From assembly GCF_900129725.1 (NCBI RefSeq), contig NZ_FQWQ01000002.1, forward strand, positions 1-64,000: a stretch of 64,000 bases of DNA, read 5' to 3'. The translations under genes were made by a program, and so were the position numbers. Positions 8,017-17,233 of this stretch are shown here, piece by piece (positions within the stretch are counted from its first letter, which is position 1; each line of letters begins with the position of its first letter). Below the pieces are notes generated by a model. The model was not told where the DNA came from, searched no databases, and saw only the letters and a list, made by a program, of their open reading frames with translations. Source of the stretch: Chryseolinea serpens (GTDB lineage Bacteria > Bacteroidota > Bacteroidia > Cytophagales > Cyclobacteriaceae).

Positions 8017-9671
8017 TTGATGCTGGCTTTACAATGCTCCAGATTTTTTTGCATGTGCTCCCGTTCTTGTTGCGTGGCCACTTCTTTTTTCAATCCTTCT
8101 TCATAAAACGGCATCGCCTTTTCCCATTCTTTGTGGTCGACATAGAAATCGCCGGCGAGCATATAGGCGTGATACGACTGCGGATTCCATTTCACCAGGC
8201 TATCCGGCATCAAATCCGTCCGTGGATTGAAGGGAAATCTATAGGGGTGAAATTTGATGTATTGCCGGTAGGCATTTGTCAGCAAGAATGAATCGGCCGG
8301 GATCGTCAGGTCTTGTTCGATGATCTCTTCATTGGCCATCATATTCTTTGCAAATACTTTTTTGAGATCGTAGCATACAAACTTGCCCAGTTGCCACGGC
8401 GCGGTGGAGATCCACACCAAACCTTTTTCCGGTTGAAAGATGATGCCGTGGTGGGCCACGAGTTGGTTGATGGCCTTCTCATTTCCCATGCCGATATCTT
8501 CGCCGCCCAGCCCTTGTTGATTCCGCAGGATGACCGCTGTCTTCTGCACAGAGTTCTTTCCCTGTTGTGCCAGCAATTCCTTTACACGCTTGAAGCGATA
8601 CGGCGAAGCGCTGGTGGCCATGTGATCTTTGTTCAGTTGCGTCTCGCCCAACGTCTTGCCTTGAAAATGATTGGTGCTGACGATGTAGTTTTCGTTCGTC
8701 TCGAAAAAATCCATGCCATCGGGCGTTTTCTCGATGATGGCGGCCTTGCCATCGCGGGCGGAGCCAATGAGAAACGATTCGGCGACAAACATTTTTCGTT
8801 TGGCGGCAATGGCCTGGGCTTCTTTGATGTTGGTGGCGTATTGCAACATCTCGCGCGCCACCAGCGACACCGGTGTGGCGGAAGCGGAAGGGATCTCTGA
8901 TTTTGCAGCGTTGATCGTGACGGTGAGCCCTTGATCGTTCATGCCCGACAACACGCCGGTCATGCCTCCAAACGTCACCATCATAAATTTGTGGCCCTTT
9001 GTTGGGTTGTAGAACGCGATGATCTTGTCGCGCGCGAATTCATCTCCCACATAAAAATCAAAATTGCGACCGATGATCAGCGTGCTGTCCTCCGACTGGT
9101 CGCCCCATGTGGCAAACGACGTGCAGCCCACCAGTGACATGTTCTGCAGGGCATGCCCGATGTCATGCGCGGCGTGATAGTTGAGAATGCGTTGATAGGG
9201 ATCGGCGATGTCGTCGAAGTCGTGGGATGCGGCTTGTGATACGCCGTAGATCTCCTGTTTGTATTCGGTCGAGATATTGTCAGCAAGGTCGCGGTTGAAC
9301 CAGCCTACAAAATATTTCAACATCCCGAGATAGAAATCCGATGGCACCAGGCGGTGGATCTGGTCGGTGAACACCTGTTCCTGGTATTGCACCAGGTCGT
9401 GAGTGAGTTTGCCGTTGGCCACGCCACGTTCATAGGGCGCTCCCTCGACATATAGCTCATAGAGACCGCTTTCGCTTTTGCGGAACCAGTCGTTCCTCCA
9501 TTTATAAAGGCCCGAATCGGGTTGGGTCACGGCCTCGTCGAAGGCTTCGGTTGGCGTGATCATCGGAGGCGACGTTACGGCTACGGCGCGCACATAGATC
9601 AACAGCCCAGCGATGAGCAGCACGAGAATGCCGAATATCCAGGCCAGTACTTTAAGAAACTTCTTGAGCAT
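8013..9671 (-). CDS. C45-type autoproteolytic acyltransferase/hydrolase with membrane anchor
   Basis: 552 residues. An N-terminal membrane segment (about 5-28, FLKVLAWIFGILVLLIAGLL) anchors a periplasmic domain. The Ntn-hydrolase (acyl-CoA:6-aminopenicillanate acyltransferase-like) signature begins at VGCTSFATWG with the probable nucleophile Cys183, followed by IIGRNFDFYVGD and GGMTGVLSGMNDQGLTVTIN. Family members self-cleave before the Cys and then form or break amide or ester bonds. In this pigment locus a role in acylating or esterifying the polyene, or in attaching it to a lipid, is plausible but unproven. The C-terminus looks like a TPR-type helix pair. It overlaps its neighbours by 4 bp downstream and 20 bp upstream. 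Confidence 0.75.
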   Translation of the reverse strand: MLKKFLKVLAWIFGILVLLIAGLLIYVRAVAVTSPPMITPTEAFDEAVTQPDSGLYKWRNDWFRKSESGLYELYVEGAPYERGVANGKLTHDLVQYQEQVFTDQIHRLVPSDFYLGMLKYFVGWFNRDLADNISTEYKQEIYGVSQAASHDFDDIADPYQRILNYHAAHDIGHALQNMSLVGCTSFATWGDQSEDSTLIIGRNFDFYVGDEFARDKIIAFYNPTKGHKFMMVTFGGMTGVLSGMNDQGLTVTINAAKSEIPSASATPVSLVAREMLQYATNIKEAQAIAAKRKMFVAESFLIGSARDGKAAIIEKTPDGMDFFETNENYIVSTNHFQGKTLGETQLNKDHMATSASPYRFKRVKELLAQQGKNSVQKTAVILRNQQGLGGEDIGMGNEKAINQLVAHHGIIFQPEKGLVWISTAPWQLGKFVCYDLKKVFAKNMMANEEIIEQDLTIPADSFLLTNAYRQYIKFHPYRFPFNPRTDLMPDSLVKWNPQSYHAYMLAGDFYVDHKEWEKAMPFYEEGLKKEVATQQEREHMQKNLEHCKASIK

Positions 9672-11175
9672 TCTTGATCTTTTCGATGAGATAGTCCATT
9701 CCCAACAGCTGTGAGCAGGTGAGCACGGAGCTTACCGTTACACCCAACACCCCGTGGAGATTGAGATTCTGTCCCGTCAACAATAAGTTGGGTATTTTGG
9801 TGCGTGGTGAAATAAAGGTCTTCAGGGGGTCGCGATAGTCTTTTGTGAGTCCGTATAGGGAGCCATCGCTGGTGCCGATGTAATCGCGGGCCGACAGCGG
9901 GGTGGCCGATGTATAGGAATGGATCGCGTCGCGGAAGCCGGGGAACTTGCGGTCCACATAGTCGATCAGGATTTCCGATTTCTCCCGTTTAAACTCGTCA
10001 TAATCTTCACCACGGCTCTCTTCTTCGGACACGGTGTTGAATGTATCCTTCCATTTTTCCACATCCTCGTAGCGCATATAGGCCATGATGGTGACACCAT
10101 CGGTATATTCATCGTTCATCGACGAGGTGGTGTAGAAAAGGGCAAAGCCCATGGGCCAGTTTTCGGCGTTGTAGTTCACCACCGCCCAGGGATCCTGGGT
10201 TTCGAAATAATAATAATTATGGTTGAGGTGTTTGAAGCTGTCCTTCTTCATCACCACGTTCACATAGAACGTGCCGATGGAGTTCTCCAGGTTCATAATA
10301 CGGTGACGGTAGGCTTTTTTGATGACCTGGCTCTCCACCATCTCCAGCGTTTGGGCCGGATGGATGTTTGAGATGAATTGCTTGCCATAAAAGCGTTCGC
10401 CTTTATCGGTCTCCACGTAGCGGATCTCGCCGCCTTCTTCCTGGAATTTCACGACCTTGATATGCTTCACGATCTTGCCACCCATCGAATTTATTTCGCG
10501 GTGGAGATAGCGCGCGATCTGCGAGCCGCCATTCACAAAACGATACGAGCTTTCAATGTAGCTGTTCACAATGAGGGCGTGAACGTAAAGCGGTGTTTTG
10601 TAGGCCGAGCCGGCATAGAGCAAGTTGTTTCCGGCCAGCACGCTTTGCAATTTTTTATTGTCGGTGATCGACTCCAGATAGGTCTTGGTGTCGGTTTCCA
10701 ATGCCGACATCTTATCGAACAATCCGCCGCCGCTACGGAGATTGTAGAGCGGGAATTGGAGACACACTTCCCTGATCTTGGCACAGTAGGTGCGAATGGC
10801 CGCTTCATCCTCGGGAAAATAACCGACCATCGTGTTGATGAAATTTTCATAGCCTTGGGCGTACTTGTACACCACCGGGTCGCCTTCAAAGAGGATGGCA
10901 TCAAACACATCTTCGTCCATCTTCCGGAGTTTGAGCTTGTGCATGATGCCCAGGTAGCGGAAAAGCTGGTAGAGGTTCTGGCCCTTATCCAAGCCGCCCA
11001 CATAATGGACGCCGGAGTCGAAGATCACGCGGTCGCGCACATAGGTCTGCAAATTGCCGCCGATCTGTTTGTTCTTTTCCAGCACAATGACCTTGTAGCC
11101 CTCCTTTGCCAGGATCGTGCCACACGCCAGGCCCCCGAGGCCACTCCCCACAATCACCACATCGTATTCGTTCAT
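9652..11175 (-). CDS. CrtI/phytoene-desaturase-like FAD oxidoreductase
   Basis: 507 residues. The N-terminal dinucleotide-binding motif is VVIVGSGLGGLACG (about 6-19), followed by the amine-oxidase/CrtI signature VIVLEKNKQIGGNLQTY, and near the C-terminus NLLLTGQNLNLHGVLGVT, the typical FAD-closing motif of phytoene desaturases and retinol saturases. The enzyme would oxidise or reduce carbon-carbon bonds in a lipophilic chain. In this locus it may adjust the polyene or modify the aryl head. It overlaps the C45-type gene by 20 bp, and a 53-bp gap separates it from the exporter fusion. Substrate is not deducible. Confidence 0.82.
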   Translation of the reverse strand: MNEYDVVIVGSGLGGLACGTILAKEGYKVIVLEKNKQIGGNLQTYVRDRVIFDSGVHYVGGLDKGQNLYQLFRYLGIMHKLKLRKMDEDVFDAILFEGDPVVYKYAQGYENFINTMVGYFPEDEAAIRTYCAKIREVCLQFPLYNLRSGGGLFDKMSALETDTKTYLESITDNKKLQSVLAGNNLLYAGSAYKTPLYVHALIVNSYIESSYRFVNGGSQIARYLHREINSMGGKIVKHIKVVKFQEEGGEIRYVETDKGERFYGKQFISNIHPAQTLEMVESQVIKKAYRHRIMNLENSIGTFYVNVVMKKDSFKHLNHNYYYFETQDPWAVVNYNAENWPMGFALFYTTSSMNDEYTDGVTIMAYMRYEDVEKWKDTFNTVSEEESRGEDYDEFKREKSEILIDYVDRKFPGFRDAIHSYTSATPLSARDYIGTSDGSLYGLTKDYRDPLKTFISPRTKIPNLLLTGQNLNLHGVLGVTVSSVLTCSQLLGMDYLIEKIKNAQEVS

Positions 11176-11228
11176 GAATTCTTAAAATTAGCCGGATGAA
11201 GTCAAAACACCCTGATTTTCAGGTTTGT

Positions 11229-14200
11229 TCAATTTTTTTCAAACACAAAAATAACATTCGAGGTAAACTTTGCATCATCCTGCTGCGCTACTTTTAAACC
11301 GTGTTTCCGGGCCAGGGATGTAAGGTTTTGGCCCGAAACAAAATTCAGGGCATTGACCGACTTGTTGAACTTGAGGAGCTTCACCGAGAAGAATTCCGTG
11401 AGTTTCGTACCCTTGTGGCGTTCCTTCAGGTCGGCATTGCCATCGCGCACAATGAGTTTGCCACCGGGGTTCAGCGCCTCGAAACAGCGCGTCAGCAAGG
11501 CTTCCTGCGCATTTGTTTCCAGGTAGTGCAGCACGTCGCTGATGATGATCACGTCATATTTCTCCAACGGAAATTGTGTAACGTCGGCGCAGAAGAAATT
11601 CAAACGCCCGGTGCGCGCATAACCGTGAAGGGCGGTTTCGATCTTATCTTCATCATAATCCACGCCGGTGATGATGCGGTCCGGTGAAAGAAATTGCAGC
11701 ATATAGCTGAGAAATCCATAGCCACAGCCCAGGTCCAGGATGGTCGCTTTAAGCGGGATCATGCGGTGGAAGGGCTCGTAATTCTTCTCCAGCCGCAGTT
11801 TCACGCGCATGTACCACTCCAGTATAGGCCCCTTATAGAGGTAATTAGAAATCAATCGGTAAGCATAATAATCCGGGGTCTCGATCGCCTTTGCCAGGGC
11901 AGCATACTCCTGTTTGAAATAACGGCTTATCCCCTTCGTGCGCTCGGAATAGGTTGTTCCGAAACGCGGATCGTTGGGTTCGATGCGCGGGAGGAATTTC
12001 AAGGTGAGCTCGCCTTTGTTGAGATAGAACGTTCCCTTGGGAATGGCGTCGGCCGCGCCGTGAATGAGCAAGGGCTGAATGGCGACCTTGAGTTCCTCGG
12101 CCATAAAGAACGCGCCTTTGTGAAAGCGTCTCAGTTTGCCGTCTTCGGATCGTGTGCCCTCGGGGAATACCACCACGGAATATCCTTCGTCTACGCGCGC
12201 CTGCAATCGCTCAATCCCCTCCTCGGCTCCCTCCATCACCGGGTAGTAATCGGCTAACCGCACCACCCCGCCAAACACGGGCGATTTCCAGACCCACTCG
12301 TTGGTGAGCAAAATCAGTTTGGGGTGGAGCAGGGTGCTGAGCAAAATGTCGAGCACCGACGAATGATTGGCAATGATCACGCTGGCTTTTGAAAACGTAT
12401 CCGGCTGGCGGCCGATCACGCGTTTCTTGACGGTGGGTTCAAAATAAATGAGCGACCAGGTGATGTACCGGATCATGGTATGATACACGATCTTTATTTT
12501 CTTTTTTCCAAAAGGGATCAGGCGAAAAACAAATCCGATCAACGTAAGCAACAGGGCACCTAGTACAAATAAACCATAGGTGAAACCCGTGCGCAAAATC
12601 CCAACCCAGGTCATCGGTGCAAAACCTTTCTTCGTGCGATTTGTGATAAGCCAGCGAAACAAATAGGGCTCCAGGGTCTGCGACATGATGAACACGCAAA
12701 CAATGCCGATGATGGAAATAGACGCAATAGAACGCAGCGCCGGGTGCTTGGCAAAGATCAACACACCCAAGCCGGCAATCGTGGTCGCTGCCGACAACAG
12801 TATCGAGATGCGAATCGAGGGAAGGTTCTTCCGGCCATAGGCATATTCCTGTTGCAATCCATCCATGATGAATATGCTATAGTCGTCCCCCAATCCAAAA
12901 ATGAAGGTTGACACCATCACGTTGATGATATTGAATTCAATACCCGCCAGCGCCATGATGCCGAGGATCCAGATCCAGGTGATGAACATGGGCACGAAGG
13001 TGATGAGCGTTAGCTCGATGCGACCAAACGACAGGAACAAGGCTCCGAACACCAGCAAGGCGGTGAAGGTGACAATGAAATTGAAGTCGGCGTGCACATA
13101 CTCTACAAAAAGATTGGTGAGCATTTGGCGATCGAACGATTGCGCCGGCGTACGTTCCAGTTGTTTATAAACAAACGGCTTCTTTGCCGGATCAACATTG
13201 GCCAGCGAGATCACGGTTGCACGACCGTCTTTTTCAATGATATAGTCATCAAAGAATGCCGCACGAATGCCGGACATATCTTCGGAAGAAGCCGGTTGAT
13301 ACGTTTTGGTGATGAGCTGATCAAAGTTGCCGATCACGGTTTGTGAAAACTTCAACGCCGTAGCTTCCCTTTTCACCGTCGCGATGACGGTTTCTTTTCT
13401 TTGCGCCGACCAGAATTCATTCCAACGGGCGATGCGCACGCGCTGGAGAGAATCGGAGATGAGGAAAAGGGATACGGAGGAGAATTTATGAAGGGCGTGT
13501 TCCTCTTTCAACGACTGCAACACCGGTGTGGCCTGCTCATTTTTTCGAAGTGCCTCTTCCAGCGTGCGGCCCGTCGAAACAACATACACGGCACTGAGTG
13601 AAGCTTTATTCACTTTCTCCAGACGCTCTTGCGCCTGCCGCGTCTCCTCGTGCATGAAATTCAGCTTGCCCATGTCGCTGTTGAAAGAAACGCGTCCGGC
13701 AAAATAGAGGAACACGGGGGTTGCCAGGAGAATGATGATCACCATCATTTTGGGAGACTCGAATTTCAGCAACATGCGCTCGATCCTTCCCTCCTCTTCC
13801 ACGTGTGCCGGAAACATTTGTGCGGAAATGAAATGGGGCAAAAAAATCAGCGAACACAACGAAGCCCCGATCAGACTGAAGGCCGCGAACAATCCCAGAT
13901 CGCGCAACACTGCCGCGTTGGCAAACTGCAAACAGAAAAACGCCAGCACCGTGGTGGCGCTACCCAGGGTCATAGGTGCCACCAGGTCTTTGATGACGAC
14001 TTTCACGTCGTGTGTATGCTTTAGGTGGGCCAGGAAATGCAGGGAATAGTTGACCGCGATCCCCAGGATGACCGAACCGGCGGCCAGGGCCAGGATAGAG
14101 ACCGTCCCTTTCAACAAATAAATACAACAGAGTGAAAATACACCGCCAAATAATACAGGGATCAGGATAAGAAACGGCACCCGCTTCTTCCGGAAATAAC

Positions 14201-15062
14201 CAATGAGCAACACGGCCAGCAATACCACCATCAGGCCCACCGTGAGCATCGAGTCGCTGCGCAATTGGTTAGCATTCCCTACCGCCACCGCGGACGCTCC
14301 AAAGTAAGACGCCATTACCGGCGAATGGGCCGGCGTTGTCTCTTCCACGATCTTGTTTAGCGCAGCAATAAATTTTGTGTTGTTGCCTGTTTCGCTGGGA
14401 CCGTATACCGGTTGAATAAAAAACAGCAAGTGCCGGTGATCTTTCGTGATGATGTAGCCATCGTACAACTCAAAGTTCTCGTCGTATTGCAATTGACGCA
14501 GTTTCTTCAGGGCCAGGAAAGAGAAACCTAAAGGATCTTGTACAATGATCCGCTTCAACGCCACACCTGCCGGAGAGATCAGTTGCTGATAATTTTCATT
14601 CAAGATCTTTTGAACATTCTCCGGACGGCTCAACGAATCCAACTGCCGGTAGTCTTTTTCATCGAGGAAGATGGGCAGTTGCGTTTGAATGGCGCGGAAC
14701 ACTTCCATCACCTTCTCGTCATCGACCCGGGTCACCATTTGCTTCACGTAGGGCTTCAGGTCCGTGTCGATGCGGGCGGCGATGGCTTCGGCGCGGGCGA
14801 TGAGGCTGTCGGGCTCGGGAGCTGTGGTACTGTCTTTCACCGACACCATCACGACCATGCGTTCGACGAACTTGGAGTTTTTGAACACATAGTTCAATTC
14901 CTCCACCCGGGGATCGTCCGGAAAAAACTTGGTGATGTCCTCTTCCAGTTCGATCCGCGATGCGCCGGCTCCCAACAAGGCGAACAGGCCCAGGAACACC
15001 GCCCAGAACAAGGGTTTGCGCCGTTGAAAGAAATCGTACAGGAAAAGAAAGATCCGGGCCAT
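11229..15062 (-). CDS. MMPL/RND exporter fused to PlsC-like acyltransferase and methyltransferase
   Basis: 1277 residues in three parts. Residues about 1-830 are an RND/MMPL-type exporter with two sets of membrane helices (first set about 275-430, second about 655-800) and two periplasmic loops; GLGDDYSIFIMDGL is in the second set. Residues about 865-1070 are a 1-acylglycerol-phosphate acyltransferase domain with the HX4D motif ANHSSVLDILL near 893 and FPEGTRS downstream. Residues about 1090-1277 are a SAM methyltransferase with motif I ATILDLGCGYGFLS near 1107 and ISDVLHYLE. A reasonable role is moving the pigment across the inner membrane while acylating and methylating it. No frameshift separates the parts; the whole is one frame. 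Confidence 0.88.
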   Translation of the reverse strand: MARIFLFLYDFFQRRKPLFWAVFLGLFALLGAGASRIELEEDITKFFPDDPRVEELNYVFKNSKFVERMVVMVSVKDSTTAPEPDSLIARAEAIAARIDTDLKPYVKQMVTRVDDEKVMEVFRAIQTQLPIFLDEKDYRQLDSLSRPENVQKILNENYQQLISPAGVALKRIIVQDPLGFSFLALKKLRQLQYDENFELYDGYIITKDHRHLLFFIQPVYGPSETGNNTKFIAALNKIVEETTPAHSPVMASYFGASAVAVGNANQLRSDSMLTVGLMVVLLAVLLIGYFRKKRVPFLILIPVLFGGVFSLCCIYLLKGTVSILALAAGSVILGIAVNYSLHFLAHLKHTHDVKVVIKDLVAPMTLGSATTVLAFFCLQFANAAVLRDLGLFAAFSLIGASLCSLIFLPHFISAQMFPAHVEEEGRIERMLLKFESPKMMVIIILLATPVFLYFAGRVSFNSDMGKLNFMHEETRQAQERLEKVNKASLSAVYVVSTGRTLEEALRKNEQATPVLQSLKEEHALHKFSSVSLFLISDSLQRVRIARWNEFWSAQRKETVIATVKREATALKFSQTVIGNFDQLITKTYQPASSEDMSGIRAAFFDDYIIEKDGRATVISLANVDPAKKPFVYKQLERTPAQSFDRQMLTNLFVEYVHADFNFIVTFTALLVFGALFLSFGRIELTLITFVPMFITWIWILGIMALAGIEFNIINVMVSTFIFGLGDDYSIFIMDGLQQEYAYGRKNLPSIRISILLSAATTIAGLGVLIFAKHPALRSIASISIIGIVCVFIMSQTLEPYLFRWLITNRTKKGFAPMTWVGILRTGFTYGLFVLGALLLTLIGFVFRLIPFGKKKIKIVYHTMIRYITWSLIYFEPTVKKRVIGRQPDTFSKASVIIANHSSVLDILLSTLLHPKLILLTNEWVWKSPVFGGVVRLADYYPVMEGAEEGIERLQARVDEGYSVVVFPEGTRSEDGKLRRFHKGAFFMAEELKVAIQPLLIHGAADAIPKGTFYLNKGELTLKFLPRIEPNDPRFGTTYSERTKGISRYFKQEYAALAKAIETPDYYAYRLISNYLYKGPILEWYMRVKLRLEKNYEPFHRMIPLKATILDLGCGYGFLSYMLQFLSPDRIITGVDYDEDKIETALHGYARTGRLNFFCADVTQFPLEKYDVIIISDVLHYLETNAQEALLTRCFEALNPGGKLIVRDGNADLKERHKGTKLTEFFSVKLLKFNKSVNALNFVSGQNLTSLARKHGLKVAQQDDAKFTSNVIFVFEKN

Positions 15063-15064
15063 AA

Positions 15065-15493
15065 TCAGGATTGCCGACGCTTAAAGAGTTTCAACCCCAC
15101 GTAGGTCAATCCCCCAAAAATAACACCTGCCACGACAGCCAGCGTAGTGGCACCGAGAACATATTGGAAAAAATTTTGCCACATCAGCTCCAGCGTGATG
15201 TTCCTGCTGAAGGAGAGGTATTGTGCCTTCTCGCCCATCCAAATCCGGCCCGTGTAGTGGCTCAAAAAAAGGATGATGGGAATCATGGGCGGTATGCTGA
15301 TGTTGGCCGCGATAATGACCAACGCTTTGTTCAATCGAAAAGCAAACGATAGCGCTATGGCAATGACCAGTTGAAATCCCCACAAGGGAACAATACCCAT
15401 AAAAATGCCAAAGCCTACCGAGAGGGCTTTGACGGCGTCGGTTTCATGTTCGCCGAAAAGCTGCTCACGGACGAATTGCCCGAAGTTTTTTTT
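15065..15493 (-). CDS. DUF2062 membrane domain, apparently joined to the GT2 gene by a -1 frameshift
   Basis: The frame is open from an A10 run (plus-strand T10, 15486-15495) to the stop at 15065. It reads NFGQFVREQLFGEHE, VKALSVGFGIFMGIVPLWGF, then two to three membrane helices, ending in KLFKRRQS. The first ATG (15398-15400, MGIVPLWG) lies inside the conserved DUF2062 helix, and there is no earlier ATG, GTG or TTG, so independent translation would lose the beginning of the domain. A stop in this frame lies directly before the A10 run, and the GT2 frame is read straight through it. A -1 slip on the A run would give a GT2-DUF2062 protein of about 393 residues, an organisation I know from Bacteroidota. 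Sequencing error is the main alternative. Confidence 0.7.
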   Translation of the reverse strand, partial: KKNFGQFVREQLFGEHETDAVKALSVGFGIFMGIVPLWGFQLVIAIALSFAFRLNKALVIIAANISIPPMIPIILFLSHYTGRIWMGEKAQYLSFSRNITLELMWQNFFQYVLGATTLAVVAGVIFGGLTYVGLKLFKRRQS

Positions 15494-16245
15494 TTAAAGC
15501 TTCTGAAGAAGTCGCGGGGGTGGATGTACAACAAGGCGATGGTGACCAGGAACGTGTTCAAAATGCTGATGCGCGTGAAATCCTTGAACGGCCGGAAATG
15601 CGAGATCCGCTCTTCGCGGGGAGCATAAAACACCCGCACTGGCACTTCCGCCATCTCGATGCCGCGCCATGACGAACGCACCAGCACCTCGATCTCGAAT
15701 TCGAATTTGCGCGTGATGAACGAAGTATTTTGTAAGAGTTTCACCGGGTACAGCCGGTAGCCGCTTTGTGTATCGTTGCGCTTCAACCCTGTCTCCACCC
15801 AAAACCAGAAGTTGGAGAACTTGTGCCCAAAACTGCTCTTGCCCGGCACGCTGGCCTGGTCCATGTTGCGCACCCCAATGATCACCGCCGCCGGATGTTC
15901 TTCCAATGCGCTGATGAATTTAGGCAGGTCCACGGCAAAATGCTGTCCATCCGAATCGATCGTGATGGCATAGTCATACCCCATCTCCACCGCGCGCCTA
16001 AATCCTTGACGCAGGGCATAGCCTTTTCCTTTGTTGGGGAGATAGCTGACGAGATCGACTTGGGGAAATTGTTTTAAGATCTCAGGTGTAGTATCCGTTG
16101 CTCCGTCGCAGACCACGATTACCTGGCTGGTATACTCGAGCACATCGCGGATCACCTGGCCGACCGTCAGCTCATTGTTGTAGGTCGGTATCAGCACGCA
16201 TACTTTCTTTTGCTCCGCTAACGCTTGGAATGCTGCAGGTTCCAT
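15415..16245 (-). CDS. Glycosyltransferase family 2 (polyprenol-mannose-synthase-like)
   Basis: The start at 16243-16245 is chosen because it overlaps the stop of the upstream dehydratase gene (ATGA) and gives a normal GT2 N-terminus: VCVLIPTYNNELTVGQVI, then VVCDGATDTTPEIL, and ITIDSDGQHFAVDLPKFI carrying the DxD-type Asp pair. About 276 residues as read. The last 25 residues after FKKK (TSGNSSVSS and onward) are low-complexity and unlike the family, because the reading frame passes an A10 run where the DUF2062 frame begins. Expected to transfer a sugar or build a polyprenyl-linked sugar at the inner membrane. Similar GT2 genes occur in aryl-polyene/flexirubin loci. Confidence 0.85.
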   Translation of the reverse strand: MEPAAFQALAEQKKVCVLIPTYNNELTVGQVIRDVLEYTSQVIVVCDGATDTTPEILKQFPQVDLVSYLPNKGKGYALRQGFRRAVEMGYDYAITIDSDGQHFAVDLPKFISALEEHPAAVIIGVRNMDQASVPGKSSFGHKFSNFWFWVETGLKRNDTQSGYRLYPVKLLQNTSFITRKFEFEIEVLVRSSWRGIEMAEVPVRVFYAPREERISHFRPFKDFTRISILNTFLVTIALLYIHPRDFFRSFKKKTSGNSSVSSFSANMKPTPSKPSR

Positions 16246-16613
16246 CAGGCAATTTTCAGCGTGGCTTTTAATTTGAAGAAGGTGACCGCGCCGGCAAACA
16301 GTGTGGCGTTCACTACCCATTGGCCGGGCTCTTCGGTATAGGTAAGACTGGCCTCCACATCTTTGTTCTGATCGGGATTGATCACCGAAAGAAACTTCAT
16401 GTTGTCGGCTTCGGCGATGCGCAAGGTCTTTTTAGTGGTGACCTCCATCAGCTCGCGCACGATCTGCATCATACACACTCCGGGCACGATGGGCAGGCCG
16501 GGAAAGTGACCGTCGAAGATCTTGTGGTCGCGGCGGAGGGCAAGCGTGGCTTTCACGGTGCCGGGAGCGGCTTCGTGGTGTGATAGCGTATAAAAATCGT
16601 TGAGCAACATCAT
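16245..16613 (-). CDS. FabZ/ApeI-like 3-hydroxyacyl-ACP dehydratase
   Basis: 122 residues with the hotdog fold signature KIFDGHFPGLPIVPGVCMMQ at 31-50; His36 fits the catalytic His of FabZ-type dehydratases, and the Val-Pro-Gly turn is intact. The usual acidic residue of the central helix is not obvious (MMQIVRELME may supply a Glu). It would dehydrate 3-hydroxyacyl-ACP to the trans-2-enoyl product that makes up the polyene. ATGA overlaps with its neighbours on both sides (16245-16247 and 16610-16613) place it firmly in the operon. A second dehydratase is encoded at 26479-26904. Confidence 0.85.
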   Translation of the reverse strand: MMLLNDFYTLSHHEAAPGTVKATLALRRDHKIFDGHFPGLPIVPGVCMMQIVRELMEVTTKKTLRIAEADNMKFLSVINPDQNKDVEASLTYTEEPGQWVVNATLFAGAVTFFKLKATLKIA

Positions 16614-17233
16614 TCTTTTGTGATACGTGCCAGTTTAATCTGCATGTTGAACGTGTGGTGCTTCAGTTCCAGCATGTCCGGCGAGGGATAAGGCGATCCG
16701 GGCAGCTGCACCGTCACCTTGCGTTTCCGGGGAGCGCCCCATTCCAACCTGCGCAAAGAAGCACAATCTTTACTGGTAATAAAATAGGCGGTTTCCTTTT
16801 TTTGCCGCACCCCGAAGAAAACCTCCTCTCCTTCCGTCCAGCGCTGGTACACGCCCTGGCGGAATGGCAGCCCTAAAACCAATTCGAAGTCTTTCCGAAG
16901 GGTCTGGATCACCGCTTTTTTGTTGAGCTGGTGGATGGCATTATATACTTTGAAGTCGCCGTTGGTGAGAAATCCGAAGTCGAAGAACGTCACCCCGGCT
17001 TCGTTGGTGAACACCACGCGGTAGGAACTGTCGGGCATGTGTTTGACCAGCAGCAAGCCACTGATATGCCTTCCCACCACATCCACATCGGCATTGTACC
17101 ACGACGTGTTTACCCGTGCAGGAACGATCCTGGCCGCGCATGCGTCATCGGGGGCTGTTGCTTGCAGCCCCTTGTAGTCGGAGGCGCATCGCATGAGCAG
17201 CAGACAGCCGATGCTAAAGAGAAAACAGCGCAT
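16610..17233 (-). CDS. Lipoprotein of the pigment locus (ApeN-like position)
   Basis: 207 residues. The N-terminus MRCFLFSIGCLLLMRCASDY carries a short hydrophobic stretch and a lipobox-like LMRC with the candidate lipidated Cys at residue 16. The rest is strand-rich (VVGRHISGLLLVKHMPDSSY, RVVFTNEAGVTFFDFGF). The sequence is not a clear member of a family I can name. It overlaps the LolA-like gene by 20 bp, and aryl-polyene loci regularly carry a lipoprotein next to LolA and the exporter, so a role in carrying or inserting the product at the outer membrane is likely by context. Confidence 0.7.
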   Translation of the reverse strand: MRCFLFSIGCLLLMRCASDYKGLQATAPDDACAARIVPARVNTSWYNADVDVVGRHISGLLLVKHMPDSSYRVVFTNEAGVTFFDFGFLTNGDFKVYNAIHQLNKKAVIQTLRKDFELVLGLPFRQGVYQRWTEGEEVFFGVRQKKETAYFITSKDCASLRRLEWGAPRKRKVTVQLPGSPYPSPDMLELKHHTFNMQIKLARITKE

